From Nemertoderma westbladi (taxonomy: Eukaryota > Xenacoelomorpha > Nemertodermatida > Nemertodermatidae), in contig JAUCBJ010007649.1 of assembly GCA_032718475.1 (NCBI GenBank), forward strand, positions 1 to 64,000: a DNA stretch of 64,000 bases, read 5' to 3'. Below, in pieces: positions 10,846-21,341 of this stretch (positions are counted from its first letter, which is position 1; the number at the start of each line of letters is the position of its first letter). The notes under the pieces are model-generated. The model had not been told where the DNA came from. It worked only from the letters and a program-made list of their open reading frames with translations, and did not search any database. Position numbers and translations under genes: made by a program.

Positions 10846-11392
10846 ATTTACAATTTTACAAATAATATTCATATGTAATCGATTATTATGTGTCGCATTA
10901 ATTTATGTTTTACAATCTGTCGTTAAACTTTTAGTGTTTGTGGGGCGAGCCACATATGTTGCTTTCGAGTTTTATAGCGGTGGATATTATTATTTATTTA
11001 TTAGAAACACAGGTATATTTTCTATTTATACAATAATTATTTATTATGTGTATATATATATACGTATATATATATACTACGTCTGTATAGGGTAAGATAC
11101 TGTATAATTTGAAATTATTAATATTAGACCTATGCTTCATAATAATATGTTTCATCAACATTTTCCAATTCTGAGCGGGTTTGAACTATTGGTTTTATTC
11201 TATTTGCGGTAGGGCCTGAAAGCGGGTAATTTTTCCGTCAACCGGTTGACCATTTATAATTAACCGGTTAACCGGTTATAAAGTAAAAATGTTTTTTTAG
11301 GTTGAAAAAGAAGTATGAATTAGGCCTACCTAGACCTGCAACCTTTGGTGCAACATACATACTACTGTATGAAACTGAAAGTTTTATCGCTA
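10846..11392. other. Gene-free AT-rich stretch
   Basis: No reading frame is supported. A TATATA-rich palindromic segment sits at about 11045-11075, and an ACCGGTT-rich inverted block at about 11235-11280. Confidence 0.4.
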
Positions 11393-11469
11393 ACAGTCCC
11401 CAAAATTAAACTACAGTACCGGTATGTAATATACATACCGGTACTGTAGGGTATAATTTTGGGGACTGT
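11393..11469. repeat. Long hairpin, possible miniature inverted-repeat element
   Basis: Left arm ACAGTCCCCAAAATTA and right arm TAATTTTGGGGACTGT are complementary, and the inner parts (CTACAGTACCGGTATGTA/TACATACCGGTACTGTAG) are complementary too, making a near-perfect 77-base hairpin. It may be a tiny MITE or a structured RNA; no flanking duplication was identified. Confidence 0.75.
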
Positions 11470-11491
11470 CTTTGGGAACCTCTCAGCTTAG

Positions 11492-11534
11492 CTTACATAA
11501 TAAATATACATTCTATGTATATTTATTATGTAAG
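11492..11534. repeat. Perfect 20-base-arm hairpin with 3-base loop
   Basis: Arms CTTACATAATAAATATACAT and its exact complement are separated by TCT. It lies only 22 bases from the previous hairpin. Confidence 0.85.
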
Positions 11535-11656
11535 CGTCCGTTCCTACTTGCAATACTGTTAAGTGCCTCCATTGCTCTATTGTGATAGAGCCACCAGTAC
11601 TATCACTATGGTGTATTATACTGTGCTGTAGTCCTACAGCTGCATACGATAATGGT

Positions 11657-13212
11657 GAAAAATATCGAGACTTGAAAAATATCGAGAGTAAAAATAACGA
11701 GATTAAAAATATCGAGAGTAAAAATATCGAGTTTTGAAAAATATCGAGAGTAAAAATATCGAGAGTATAAATATCCAGTATTGAAAAATATCGAGAGTAA
11801 AAATATCGAGTGTTGAAAAATATCGAGAGTAAAAATATCGAGTGTTGAAAAATATCGGGAGTAAAAATATCCAGTGTTGAAAAATATTGAGAGTAAAAAT
11901 ATCGAGTGTTGAAAAATATCGAGTGTTGAAAAATATCGAGAGTAAAAATATCCAGTGTTGAAAAATATTGAGAGTAAAAATATCGAGAGTAAAAATATCG
12001 AGAGTAAAAATATCGAGAGTGTTGAAAAATATCGAGAGTAAAAATATCCAGTGTTGAAAAATATTGAGAGTAAAAATATCGAGTGTTGAAAAATATCGAG
12101 AGTGAAAATATCGAGTGTTGAAAAATATTGAGAGTAAAAATATCGAGAGTAAAAATAACGAGTGTTGAAAAATATCGAGAGTAAAAATATCGAGTGTTGA
12201 AAAATATCGAGAGTAAAAATATCCAGTGTTGAAAAATATTGAGAGTAAAAATATCGAGAGTAAAAATATCGAGTGTTAAAAAAAACCAAAGGGTAAAAAT
12301 ATCCAGTGTTGAAAAATATTGAGAGTAAAAATATCGAGTGTTGAAAAACATCGAGTGTTGAAAAATATCGAGAGTAAAAATATCGAGAGTAAAAATATCG
12401 AGAGTAAAAATAACGAGTGTTGAAAAATATCGAGAGTAAAAATATCGAGTGTTGAAAAATATCGAGAGTAAAAATATCCAGTGTTGAAAAATATTGAGAG
12501 TAAAAATATCGAGAGTAAAAATATCGAGTGTTAAAAAAAACCAAAGGGTAAAAATATCCAGTGTTGAAAAATATTGAGAGTAAAAATATCGAGTGTTGAA
12601 AAACATCGAGTGTTGAAAAATATTTAGAGTAAAAATATCAAGAGTAAAAATATCGAGTGTTGAAAAACATAGAGTGTTGAAAAATATTTAGAGTAAAAAT
12701 ATTGAGTGTTGAAAAATATCGAGAGTAAAAATATCCAGTGTTGAAAAATATTGAGAGTAAAAATATCGAGTGTTGAAAAATATCGAGAGTGAAAAATATC
12801 GAGTGTTGAAAAATATCGAGAGTAAAAATATCGAGTGTTGAAAAATATCGAGTGTTGAAAAATATCGAGTGTTGAAAAATATCGAGAGTAAAAATATCGA
12901 GAGTAAAAATATCGAGTGTTGAAAAATATCGAGAGTAAAAATATCGAGAGAAAAAATATCGAGTGTTGAAAAATATCGAGAGTAAAAATATCGAGTATTG
13001 AAAAATATCGAGTGTTGAAAAATATCGAGTGTTGAAAAATATCGACTGTTGAAAAATATCGAGTGTTGAAAAATATCGAGTGTTGAAAAATATCGAGTGT
13101 TGAAAAATATCGAGAGTAAAAATATCGAGTGTTGAAAAATATCGAGAGTAAAAATATCGAGTGTTGATTCGGGTAAAAATATCGAGTGTTGAAAAATATC
13201 GAGAGTAATTTT
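11657..13212. repeat. AT-rich composite minisatellite, orientation A
   Basis: Built from two interchangeable units, AAAAATATCGAGAGT (15 bases) and AAAAATATCGAGTGTTG (17 bases), in irregular order. A larger block containing AAAAAAAACCAAAGGGT recurs at about 12275 and 12530, showing segmental duplication inside the array. The long minus-strand frames through it are by-products of the repeat. Confidence 0.95.
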
Positions 13213-13451
13213 GAGTGAGCATTTTATTTAGAATTATGGGACAATATTGCAGTGCATGGGTTACAACGGTGAAAGAACCTATTTACCATATTTATTATAC
13301 TAGCTAGTTTTTGCTATTTTTTAATAAATATTATAGAAGAAGTGCTAGCTATCAATTTTGATAAATATTTTTGTTCTAGAACACATTTTTTTGTACTAGA
13401 ACATTTTTAGGAAGAAAATTATCATACAACCCTTATTAAAAAAAATTGTTA
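13213..13451. other. Unique spacer between inverted satellite arrays
   Basis: About 240 bases of AT-rich unique DNA with no gene, lying between the two oppositely oriented arrays. Confidence 0.6.
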
Positions 13452-13815
13452 CTATCGATATTTGTACTCTCGATATTTTTCAACACTCGATATTTTTACT
13501 CTCGATATTTTTCAACACTCGATATTTTTCAACACTCGATATTTTTACTCTCGATATTTTTCAACACTCGATATTTTTACTCCGATATTTTTCAACACTC
13601 GATATTTTTACTCTCGATATTTTTCAACACTCAATATTTTTATTCTCGATATTTTTCAACACTCGATATTTTTACTCTCGATATTTTTACTCTCGATATT
13701 TTTACTCTCGATATTTTTTGAACTCTCGATATTATCGTTATTTTTTAATACTCGATGTTTTTTCTCGCGTTATTTTTACTCTCGATATTTTTTATGTCTC
13801 GATATTTTTCAATAT
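13452..13815. repeat. Same AT-rich minisatellite, reverse orientation
   Basis: Units read ACTCTCGATATTTTT and CAACACTCGATATTTTT, the exact complement of the array at 11657-13212. It decays at its right end (about 13720-13815). Confidence 0.95.
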
Positions 13816-14725
13816 AACTCTGCATACAGTACAAAATAAATTTCTGAAACATCGCAATGGGAAATACACATTAAATTGGTAACATAAAGGTAATATAACT
13901 GGTAAATTGGAGTTGAGCTGTTAATGCAACTGTAATTAAAGATGTAATATTATGGTTTTGTTCAGAAATTGAGAAAAAAAGTCACCGGGGGTTGAACCAG
14001 TGCTATACGTACGTTTCAGCCTATCAGGCCTCATCAGTTGTAGCGCTAACCAGTTCAGCCACTTGTCCCTGACATTCACTATCCCACCTAATCCACTTCT
14101 ATTGAACAGGCTGTCTTAAGTTGCATATCCTATCTCAACTCCAATTTATTTATCACCTGGCAGCAATACTCGAGCTGAATATTTATTTATTTGTACTTTC
14201 CTCCTGTTTCACTCTAACATACTTGTGGCCGGTAGGTCCGCTGTTAGAGATAGGATATAGAGAGAGATGGGATATAGAGAGAGGAAGAAGTCCTTGGGGC
14301 AGAAATCGATAGAAACTCATATTATTTTGTTAGTTTTTGAGGGAGATAGACCCCTGGCTTCCAACATTAGTGAATTTATGATGAACAACTCCCTAACGAC
14401 GGCGTGTCGGCACATTAGATACTGCTATAATTTATAATTATCTTCTGGTACTCTATCTTTCTAGAAGTGAGTTTTGCCCCATTTGATACAACAGAGGTGT
14501 TCTGTATTAATGTAACTCTGGAAGTAAACTAGGAGTAAAGAAAAAGTTTCTCGTTTTAGTTTTAGAAATTGAGTGATACAAACAAGATCGTGGAAAGAGA
14601 TAATATGTACTGGTAATTATTCTTTTATCAGATGAATCACATAGTCTATACCATAACATGCAAATGTGAGAATATACGAGTGCGGTGCCTCCTGTATTTA
14701 ACTGTATTAAGTGGTCTTTGTAACA
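13816..14725. other. Intergenic stretch containing a SINE-like relic
   Basis: No protein gene is seen. It holds the tRNA-like segment at 13983-14064 and a GAGAGAGATGGGATATAGA-like purine tract near 14255-14285. Confidence 0.45.
13983..14064 (-). ncRNA. tRNA-derived SINE head or tRNA relic
   Basis: On the minus strand a perfect RNA polymerase III A box (TGGCTGAACTGG, about 14052-14063) is followed about 50 bases later by a B-box-like GGTTCAACCCC (about 13988-14000). The 3' part pairs only partly, so it is not a good functional tRNA. It reads best as a SINE head or old tRNA copy. Confidence 0.5.
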
Positions 14726-14807
14726 GCTGCGATGGCCGAGTGGTTAAGGCGTTGGACTCGAAATCCAATGGGATATTCCCGCGTAGGTTCAAATCCTACT
14801 CGCAGCG
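14726..14807 (+). tRNA. tRNA-Ser(CGA): tRNA-Ser (anticodon CGA)
   Basis: A complete 82-base class II cloverleaf. The acceptor stem GCTGCGA pairs with TCGCAGC and is followed by discriminator G, typical for serine. The D arm has GGCCGAGTGGTTAAGGC, which includes the A box. The anticodon stem TTGGA/TCCAA carries loop CTCGAAA, so the anticodon is CGA (reads UCG). A long variable arm, as in serine tRNAs, pairs TGGG with CCCG/TCCC. The T arm GTAGGTTCAAATCCTAC contains the B box. No intron. A T-rich run (TTTTATTTTAT) follows within 20 bases and can serve as the Pol III terminator. Confidence 0.97.
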
Positions 14808-15176
14808 GATATTTTATTTTATATACAAACTAACTGTATGGAAAATTTAAATAAGGATAACAGGGGCCAGACACAAATCATATCTGGGCGAATTAATAAT
14901 TCCCCTTAATGTTAAACTGTCAATTTAGAGAAAGGAACAGGTTACAGTGGCACGTTTATTCTAACGAAGTGAATCTGTCAATACGAATCTAATTTTAATA
15001 ACTTTTCTAAAAAATGAATTGGCTTTTCAGTTATGGAAAACAGTTTTTAAAAAATATTACGTATTTTTCAATATAACCTAAAAGTAACCCAAGGCCTACT
15101 TTTGGCACTAGTTTCGAAAAGTTTCTTGAAAATTGAATAGGTGAATCTTTTACGATCGTTAAGACAAAGAATTGCT
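14808..15176. other. Intergenic, with dispersed repeat copy 2
   Basis: No gene is seen. The segment at about 14885-14990 matches the dispersed repeat described at 4187-4330 (CTTAATGTTAAACTGTCAAT, then AAAGGAACAGGTTACAGTGG). Confidence 0.55.
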
Positions 15177-16110
15177 GTTCACCACCATGGGTAATCTTCC
15201 GCAGTAAACCGTTCCACTCTGTTTCTTAAAGGAATACTTGTTCTCCACGATGGGTAATCTTCCACAGTAAACCCCCTTCCACTCTGTTTCTTAAAGGAAT
15301 ATCTGTTCACCACCATGGGTGATCTTCCACAGTAAAACCTTCCACTCTGTTTCCTAAAGGGATACCTGTTCACCGCACCGGGTGATCTTACACAGTAAAC
15401 CGTTTTCCACTCTGTTTCTTAAAGGAATACCTGTTCTCCACGATGGGTAATCTTCCACAGTAAACCCTTCCACTCTGTTTCCTATATGAATGCCTGTTCA
15501 CCGCCATGGCTAATCTTCCACAGTAAACCCTTCCACTCTGTTTCCTAAAGGAATGCCCGTTCACCACCATGGGTGATCTTCCACAGTAAACCCTTCCACT
15601 CTGTTTCCTAAAATAATGCCTGTTCACCACCATGGGTGATCTTCCACAGTAAACCCTTCCACTCTGTTTCCTAAATGAATGCCTGTGCACATCGCATGGT
15701 TGATCTTCCACAGTAAACCGCTTTCCACTCTGTTTCCTAAAGGAATGCCTGTTCTCCACCATGGGTGCGATCTTCCACAGTAAACCCTTCCACTCTGTTT
15801 CCTAAAGGAATGCCTGTTCACCACCATGGGTGATCTTCCACAGTAAACCCTTCCACTCTGTTTCCTAAAGGGAATGCCTGTTCACCACCATGGGTGATCT
15901 TCCACAGTAAACCCTTCCACTCTGTTTCCTAAAGGGAATGCCTGTTCTCCACCATGAGTTGATCTTCCACAGTAAACCCTTCCACTCTGTTTCCTAAAGG
16001 GAATGCCTGTTCACCACCATGGGTGATCTTCCACAGTAAACCCTTCCACTCTGTTTCCTAAAGGGAATGCCTGTTCACCACCATGGGTGATCTTCCACTG
16101 TAATCCTTTA
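15177..16110. repeat. About 62-bp satellite array, about 14-15 copies
   Basis: Unit of 61-64 bases: TTCCACTCTGTTTCCTAAAG, then GAATGCCTGTTCACCACCAT, then GGGTGATCTTCCACAGTAAA. The left copies are diverged and the right copies almost identical, indicating expansion from the right. Minus-strand frames here are by-products. Confidence 0.95.
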
Positions 16111-16698
16111 TTGAAAATTACATTGGATAAAAGATAAATTTGTACCATCTCTGTTGTTAAGGATTAGAGTTGCTGCACTGTACAATTAATTGTAGAGTCG
16201 CCTACATAGTATTCGAAACAATAAAAGAAGCGGTTAAAAGCTTTCCTATTATGTTCAATTTTGTAGATGGTGGTGGTGGTGCCGTGGTTGTGGATAAAGA
16301 ATATGTTATGTTGTTGTTATTCCTCAAGAACATAAAAATGACATCGTAGTTAGTAATAATGTATTATTCGTACGTTGGCAAGTAAGGTAAGCCTACTTGA
16401 ATTGTATAATTGATGGTGTGTCGGTATGCGTGTGCGCATTCAATATTGGGTTGGAATTTTGCCCAGAAACCTCACTTACTCTATCTATAGCTACACTGTG
16501 TACCCCCATACTCTCAGATCAGATATTGGTTACTATGATATACAAACATTTCCAATTAACTTGTATTGAATTTAGTGTGATAAGGATATTGGTAGGTGGA
16601 CTGCGACATCCTATTGTACCTTATAAATTAAGTAGGCCTAACAGTATATTTTTTCTGGTCTAATACATATAATATTATTGAGCAATATTTATCGAGTT
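16111..16698. other. Upstream region of the convertase gene
   Basis: No separate gene. It has a GGTGGTGGTGG run near 16268 and an AT-rich segment at about 16620-16690 directly before the start codon. A frame at 16397-16663 has no recognisable domain. Confidence 0.4.
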
Positions 16699-19005
16699 AT
16701 GAAAGTTCTAATAATTTTTGCTGCTTTTATAACAAATTTTGCATTGACTGACAGTTTTGACATTGCTGTAGAAGTTAAAGGAGGCCCGAAATCTGCTGCA
16801 ATAGTTGCTCAAAACCACGGACTAAAGTTTGTACGTGAGATTGGAAATCTACCGGATTTGTATTTACTACGATCGGGAGGAGATAGACTGAAGAGAGATG
16901 TCGATCTTTACAAGAGATTGGATGGTGATAACATGGTTGACTGGTATGAGGAGCAGGTGCACCACCACAGGGTTAAACGTGGTGTAATTGGTGAAAGTGA
17001 AACGAATGAGGGCAATAAAGAGTTGTTAACTAGAGGTTCTTTAGCTGATGTTTCGGATTTCATCAAGGGTCATATCAATCAAGAACCTGAATCAATTAGA
17101 GATCATCCTTTGATCGAATTCAATGACAAGTACTACCCGTTGCAGTGGTACCTAGATAATTACGGCCAGGATCCTTTGATTCCTCGCGGGATTGATATGA
17201 ATGTTGGAAGCGCTTGGAAGGCAGGAGTTTCTGGACAAAATGTAGTTGTCAGTATCGTGGATGATGGCATCGATTACACTCACCCGGACCTCTCGGCCAA
17301 TTACGATCCCACAGCTTCAACGGATCTCAATACAGAGAATGAGGATTCCAGAGACCCAATACCGAGGGTCAAAACTGGGGAGAATAGCCATGGCACCAAG
17401 TGTGCTGGGGAGATCGCCATGGTCGCAAATAACCACATATGTGGCGTCGGAGTTGCTTATAATTGTAAAGTCGGAGGAATTCGTATGCTTGATGGCCCTG
17501 TCACCGATGAAATTGAGGCCACCGCTCTGCTTTTCAACTACACTCATGTGGATATATATTCAGCGTGTTGGGGTCCACGGGATGATGGGATGACCATGGC
17601 TAAACCAAAGAAACTCACCACCCAAGCGTTGGAATATGGAGTCACATATGGAAGAAAAGGTAAAGGGTCGTTGTATGTTTGGGCTACAGGGAACGGGGGT
17701 TTACAGGATGACGACTGCAATGCAGACGGCTATGTTTCAAGTCCGTATACTGTGTCCGTAGGGTCAGTGACCTGGGAGGGTCAAGCAGCGTTCTACGACG
17801 AACGTTGTGCTTCAACCATGGCCGTCGCCTACACAGGGAGCGAGCACGAACAAGATGACGACAACGGAAATAGAACACCCGAACATAAACTGGTCACAAC
17901 CGATCTCAACCATAAATGCGTTAAGCGTTTTAGAGGCACCAGTTCTGCGGCCCCGTTGGCTGCCGGGATATTCGCCTTGGTTTTGGAGGCCAACCCGGAG
18001 TTGAGTTGGCGTGATGTGCAGCATATCGTCGCTAGGGGGAGTCGTATACCTAATCCAGAAGCCTCAGGCTGGTATGTCAACGGGGGAGGACTCCACCTCA
18101 ATCGCGACTTGGGATTTGGAGTTCTGGACGCCGGGAAGATGGTTGAACTAGCGTTGACATGGAAACCGGTAGGACGTCGTCATGTCTGTAAAATAAAGTA
18201 CACAGGCGGTCCGATAAAGTTCGGTCCCGAATCGAAAGCAATTAACTTGGAAACATCTGGTTGTAGAAAGTCTCCTAGTCGGGTAACAAACTTGGAACAC
18301 GTTCAGACGGTAATAACATTCCAACACGAACGCAGAGGTTCCGTATCGATTGATTTAAAGTCTCCCCAAGGAACCAACTCAGAGATGTTGTCCACCCGAA
18401 GGAAAGACGATTCCTCCGTCAAGGTCGTTGAGTTTCCGTTCATGTCGGTTCGACATTGGGACGAGAATCCCGTCGGTGTCTGGCGGTTGACGGTGTCTGG
18501 TGGGGAACAGGGCGGAACTTTGTTTAACTACACCCTGGTGCTGTCCGGTACATCCGCCGATTCGGATAACGATGAAAGAGAGGAAGGAACCGAGTCTATA
18601 TACCAAATGTTTGAGGATGAGATGAAGGAACCACAGGAAGTGGAGGTAAACGGTGTTGTTGTAAAAACTGGGGCTTTAGCGGATCCTTGTGATGACTTAG
18701 ATAAATCATGTATCGATGACATTGAAGCTAAGGGAGTGGAAAAACCTAACGAAAATTTACAACGTAAATACAAACAAACGACAAAACTAGATAAAATGAA
18801 AGGCGTTAGAGAAAAACCAGTAAAAAAACATGTTAATATTAAACGGATAAATGGATTAAATACAGCGAAATTACAAAGAGCTTTTCTATCAGATCTAAAA
18901 ACTGAACGCGGATTTAAATCTCTTTCGTATCGGCGATTAAAAGAAAGAAAATTAAATTTAACTTCGAGACAAATTAAACGTTTACAAAGATTGTTAAATA
19001 GTTAA
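16699..19005 (+). CDS. Kexin/furin-type proprotein convertase (PC1/furin-like), single exon
   Basis: A secretory-pathway subtilase that cleaves prohormones after paired basic residues. The ATG at 16699 gives 768 residues and begins a clean signal peptide (MKVLIIFAAFITNFAL); the in-frame TTG at 16678 is not needed. The prodomain contains RLKR (ending at 66) and RVKR (ending at 94), the expected autocleavage sites. The catalytic triad is Asp188 (VDDGID), His231 (SHGTKCAGE) and Ser415 (GTSSAAPLAAG), with oxyanion Asn332 (WATGNGG). Asn rather than Asp excludes PC2. A P domain follows (about 480-620, with QHERRGSVSIDL and WDENPVGVW). The basic 150-residue tail has no transmembrane segment and no Cys-rich repeats, so PC1/3 fits better than furin or PC5. 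The 50-residue insert after the prodomain is unusual. Intronless, unlike most animal PCSK genes. Confidence 0.9.
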   Translation: MKVLIIFAAFITNFALTDSFDIAVEVKGGPKSAAIVAQNHGLKFVREIGNLPDLYLLRSGGDRLKRDVDLYKRLDGDNMVDWYEEQVHHHRVKRGVIGESETNEGNKELLTRGSLADVSDFIKGHINQEPESIRDHPLIEFNDKYYPLQWYLDNYGQDPLIPRGIDMNVGSAWKAGVSGQNVVVSIVDDGIDYTHPDLSANYDPTASTDLNTENEDSRDPIPRVKTGENSHGTKCAGEIAMVANNHICGVGVAYNCKVGGIRMLDGPVTDEIEATALLFNYTHVDIYSACWGPRDDGMTMAKPKKLTTQALEYGVTYGRKGKGSLYVWATGNGGLQDDDCNADGYVSSPYTVSVGSVTWEGQAAFYDERCASTMAVAYTGSEHEQDDDNGNRTPEHKLVTTDLNHKCVKRFRGTSSAAPLAAGIFALVLEANPELSWRDVQHIVARGSRIPNPEASGWYVNGGGLHLNRDLGFGVLDAGKMVELALTWKPVGRRHVCKIKYTGGPIKFGPESKAINLETSGCRKSPSRVTNLEHVQTVITFQHERRGSVSIDLKSPQGTNSEMLSTRRKDDSSVKVVEFPFMSVRHWDENPVGVWRLTVSGGEQGGTLFNYTLVLSGTSADSDNDEREEGTESIYQMFEDEMKEPQEVEVNGVVVKTGALADPCDDLDKSCIDDIEAKGVEKPNENLQRKYKQTTKLDKMKGVREKPVKKHVNIKRINGLNTAKLQRAFLSDLKTERGFKSLSYRRLKERKLNLTSRQIKRLQRLLNS

Positions 19006-19220
19006 TATTATTATTGTTTTTTAGTGCGAATTTATTATCAGAAATATTTTCATAATATCTTTCATTATAATCTTATCAATAACTATCTAATATTGCACAT
19101 TGATTAATTATATGTTACGTTTTGTAATATTTTAATCCTTCAGTATTTTTTTACTTGAGTTTTACAAACCTATACGAAGCAGCTGTAATATAAATTACAA
19201 GTATATTTTGTTTAACATTG
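19006..19220. other. 3' region of the convertase gene
   Basis: AT-rich, with no canonical AATAAA seen before the 40-bp satellite begins about 215 bases after the stop; the transcript may end in or beyond the satellite. Confidence 0.4.
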
Positions 19221-20675
19221 TTCCCAATCTAGTATAGTCAGGTTTGTCAGTGATTGCTGGTTCCCAATCTAGTATAGTCAGGTTTGTAAGTGATTGCTGG
19301 TTCCCAATCTAGTATAGTCAGGTTTGTAAGTGATTGCTGGTTCCCAATCTAGTATAGTCAGGTTTGTAAGTGATTGCTGGTTCCCAATCTAGTATAGTCA
19401 GGTTTGTAAGTGATTGCTGGTTTCCAATCTAGTATAGTCAGGTTTGTAAGTGATTGCTGGTTCCCAATCTAGTATAGTCAGGTTTGTAAGTGATTGCTGG
19501 TTCCCAATCTAGTATAGTCAGGTTTGTAAGTTATTGCTGGTTTCCAATCTAGTATAGTCAGGTTTGTAAGTGATTGCTGGTTCCAATCTAGTATAGTCAG
19601 GTTTGTAAGTGATTGCTGGTTCCCAATCTAGTATAGTCAGGTTTGTAAGTGATTGCTGGTTCCCAATCTAGTATAGTCAGGTTTGTAAGTGATTGCTGGT
19701 TTCCAATCTAGTATAGTCAGGTTTGTAAGTGATTGCTGGTTCCCAATCTAGTATAGTCAGGTTTGTAAGTGATTGCTGGTTCCCAATCTAGTATAGTCAG
19801 GTTTGTAAGTGATTGCTGGTTTCCAATCTAGTATAGTCAGGTTTGTAAGTGATTGCTGGTTCCCAATCTAGTATAGTCAGGTTTGTAAGTGATTGCTGGT
19901 TCCCAATCTAGTATAGTCAGGTTTGTAAGTGATTGCTGGTTTCCAATCTAGTATAGTCAGGTTTGTAAGTGATTGCTGGTTCCCAATCTAGTATAGTCAG
20001 GTTTGTAAGTGATTGCTGGTTCCCAATCTAGTATAGTCAGGTTTGTAAGTGATTGCTGGTTCCCAATCTAGTATAGTCAGGTTTGTAAGTGATTGCTGGT
20101 TTCCAATCTAGTATAGTCAGGTTTGTAAGTGATTGCTGGTTCCCAATCTAGTATAGTCAGGTTTGTAAGTGATTGCTGGTTCCCAATCTAGTATAGTCAG
20201 GTTTGTAAGTGATTGCTGGTTCCCAATCTAGTATAGTCAGGTTTGTAAGTGATTGCTGGTTTCCAATCTAGTATAGTCAGGTTTGTAAGTGATTGCTGGT
20301 TTCCAATCTAGTATAGTCAGGTTTGTAAGTGATTGCTGGTTCCCAATCTAGTATAGTCAGGTTTGTAAGTGATTGCTGGTTCCCAATCTAGTATAGTCAG
20401 GTTTGTAAGTGATTGCTGGTTCCCAATCTAGTATAGTCAGGTTTGTAAGTGATTGCTGGTTCCCAATCTAGTATAGTCAGGTTTGTAAGTGATTGCTGGT
20501 TCCCAATCTAGTATAGTCAGGTTTGTAAGTGATTGCTGGTTTCCAATCTAGTATAGTCAGGTTTGTAAGTGATTGCTGGTTCCCAATCTAGTATAGTCAG
20601 GTTTGTAAGTGATTGCTGGTTCCCAATCTAGTATAGTCAGGTTTGTAAGTGATTGCTGGTTCCCAATCTAGTATA
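19221..20675. repeat. 40-bp satellite, left block (about 36 copies)
   Basis: Unit TTCCCAATCTAGTATAGTCA followed by GGTTTGTAAGTGATTGCTGG. The only common variant has TTTCCAATC. The block stops inside a unit, after CTAGTATA at 20668-20675, where unrelated DNA begins; the same satellite resumes at 23765. Confidence 0.98.
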
Positions 20676-20711
20676 AGTAGTAATGGTTACCCCTCTTTGG
20701 CGACAGTTTGG

Positions 20712-20850
20712 TCCTACTTCACACCTTGGGTGTTAAGTAGGTCATTAATTAATTAACCAATTAATTAATTGGTCGATTAAACAATTAATTAATTGTTTAA
20801 TCAATCGACTCGTATCAAATAATGTTGCCAAAGGCAATTTAATTTGATAC
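20712..20850. repeat. Cluster of four hairpins/palindromes
   Basis: In order: an imperfect hairpin at 20712-20741 (CCTACTT...AAGTAGG), a perfect 18-base palindrome at 20756-20773 (half ACCAATTAA), a perfect 28-base palindrome at 20775-20802 (half GATTAAACAATTAA), and a hairpin at 20812-20850 (GTATCAAAT...ATTTGATAC). They lie at the left end of the inserted segment. The AATTAATTAA style recalls the block at 3034-3330. Confidence 0.75.
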
Positions 20851-21194
20851 AAATCAATCAGATAGGGACGCGCGATGAATAAATTGTACTACAGCAAACG
20901 AAATATCGAGGCCCAAAACATAAATATACCCTTTCACCAAAATAAAGTGGCCCCAGTTTGGTCCCGAGTCATCCCTCAATAATCTATGGCTGCTCGGGCT
21001 CTTATTAACCGTATAGCATGACTAACCCAATCATCAATGCGTGAATGGGGCCTGCGTGAATGGGGCCTGCCACAGAGCTTAAATTATTCATACCCACAGC
21101 TTCGTTATTATATCAATTCATCCAAGAAATTAGAATAAACATCTGGTATGGCAATAGATTATTCTTCTTTCACAACTCCATTCTAACCTCCCTC

Positions 21195-21202
21195 TATAAA
21201 AG
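21195..21202 (+). promoter_or_regulatory. TATA box for the zinc-finger gene
   Basis: TATAAAAG stands 147 bases before the ATG, in CCTCTATAAAAGCCCC context, and is followed about 30 bases on by a pyrimidine-rich CATTCATTCTC that could be the initiator. It is a strong match to a Pol II core promoter. Confidence 0.6.
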
Positions 21203-21341
21203 CCCCCAGTCACCGCATTCCCATTCATTCTCTAATTTTTATTTTTAAAAGTTTTATTTATTTTCATAAAAGTTTTATTTATTTAAAATTATGTAAAATC
21301 ATTTATCGAAAACTCATAATATCAATTGACATTGCTATATA

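Noticed and set aside
11488-13222. Long minus-strand frames of YFSTLDIF type
   Set aside because: Translation of the ATATCGAG minisatellite; irregular 15/17-base units shift the frame at random.
16678-16698. TTG start for the convertase
   Set aside because: The ATG at 16699 begins a clean signal peptide; TTG starts are not expected in nuclear animal genes.
16699-19005. PC2 identity of the convertase
   Set aside because: PC2 has Asp at the oxyanion position; this protein has Asn332.
20712-20850. Parvovirus-type terminal hairpins
   Set aside because: No replicase or capsid frame lies in the insert; hairpins alone do not support it.
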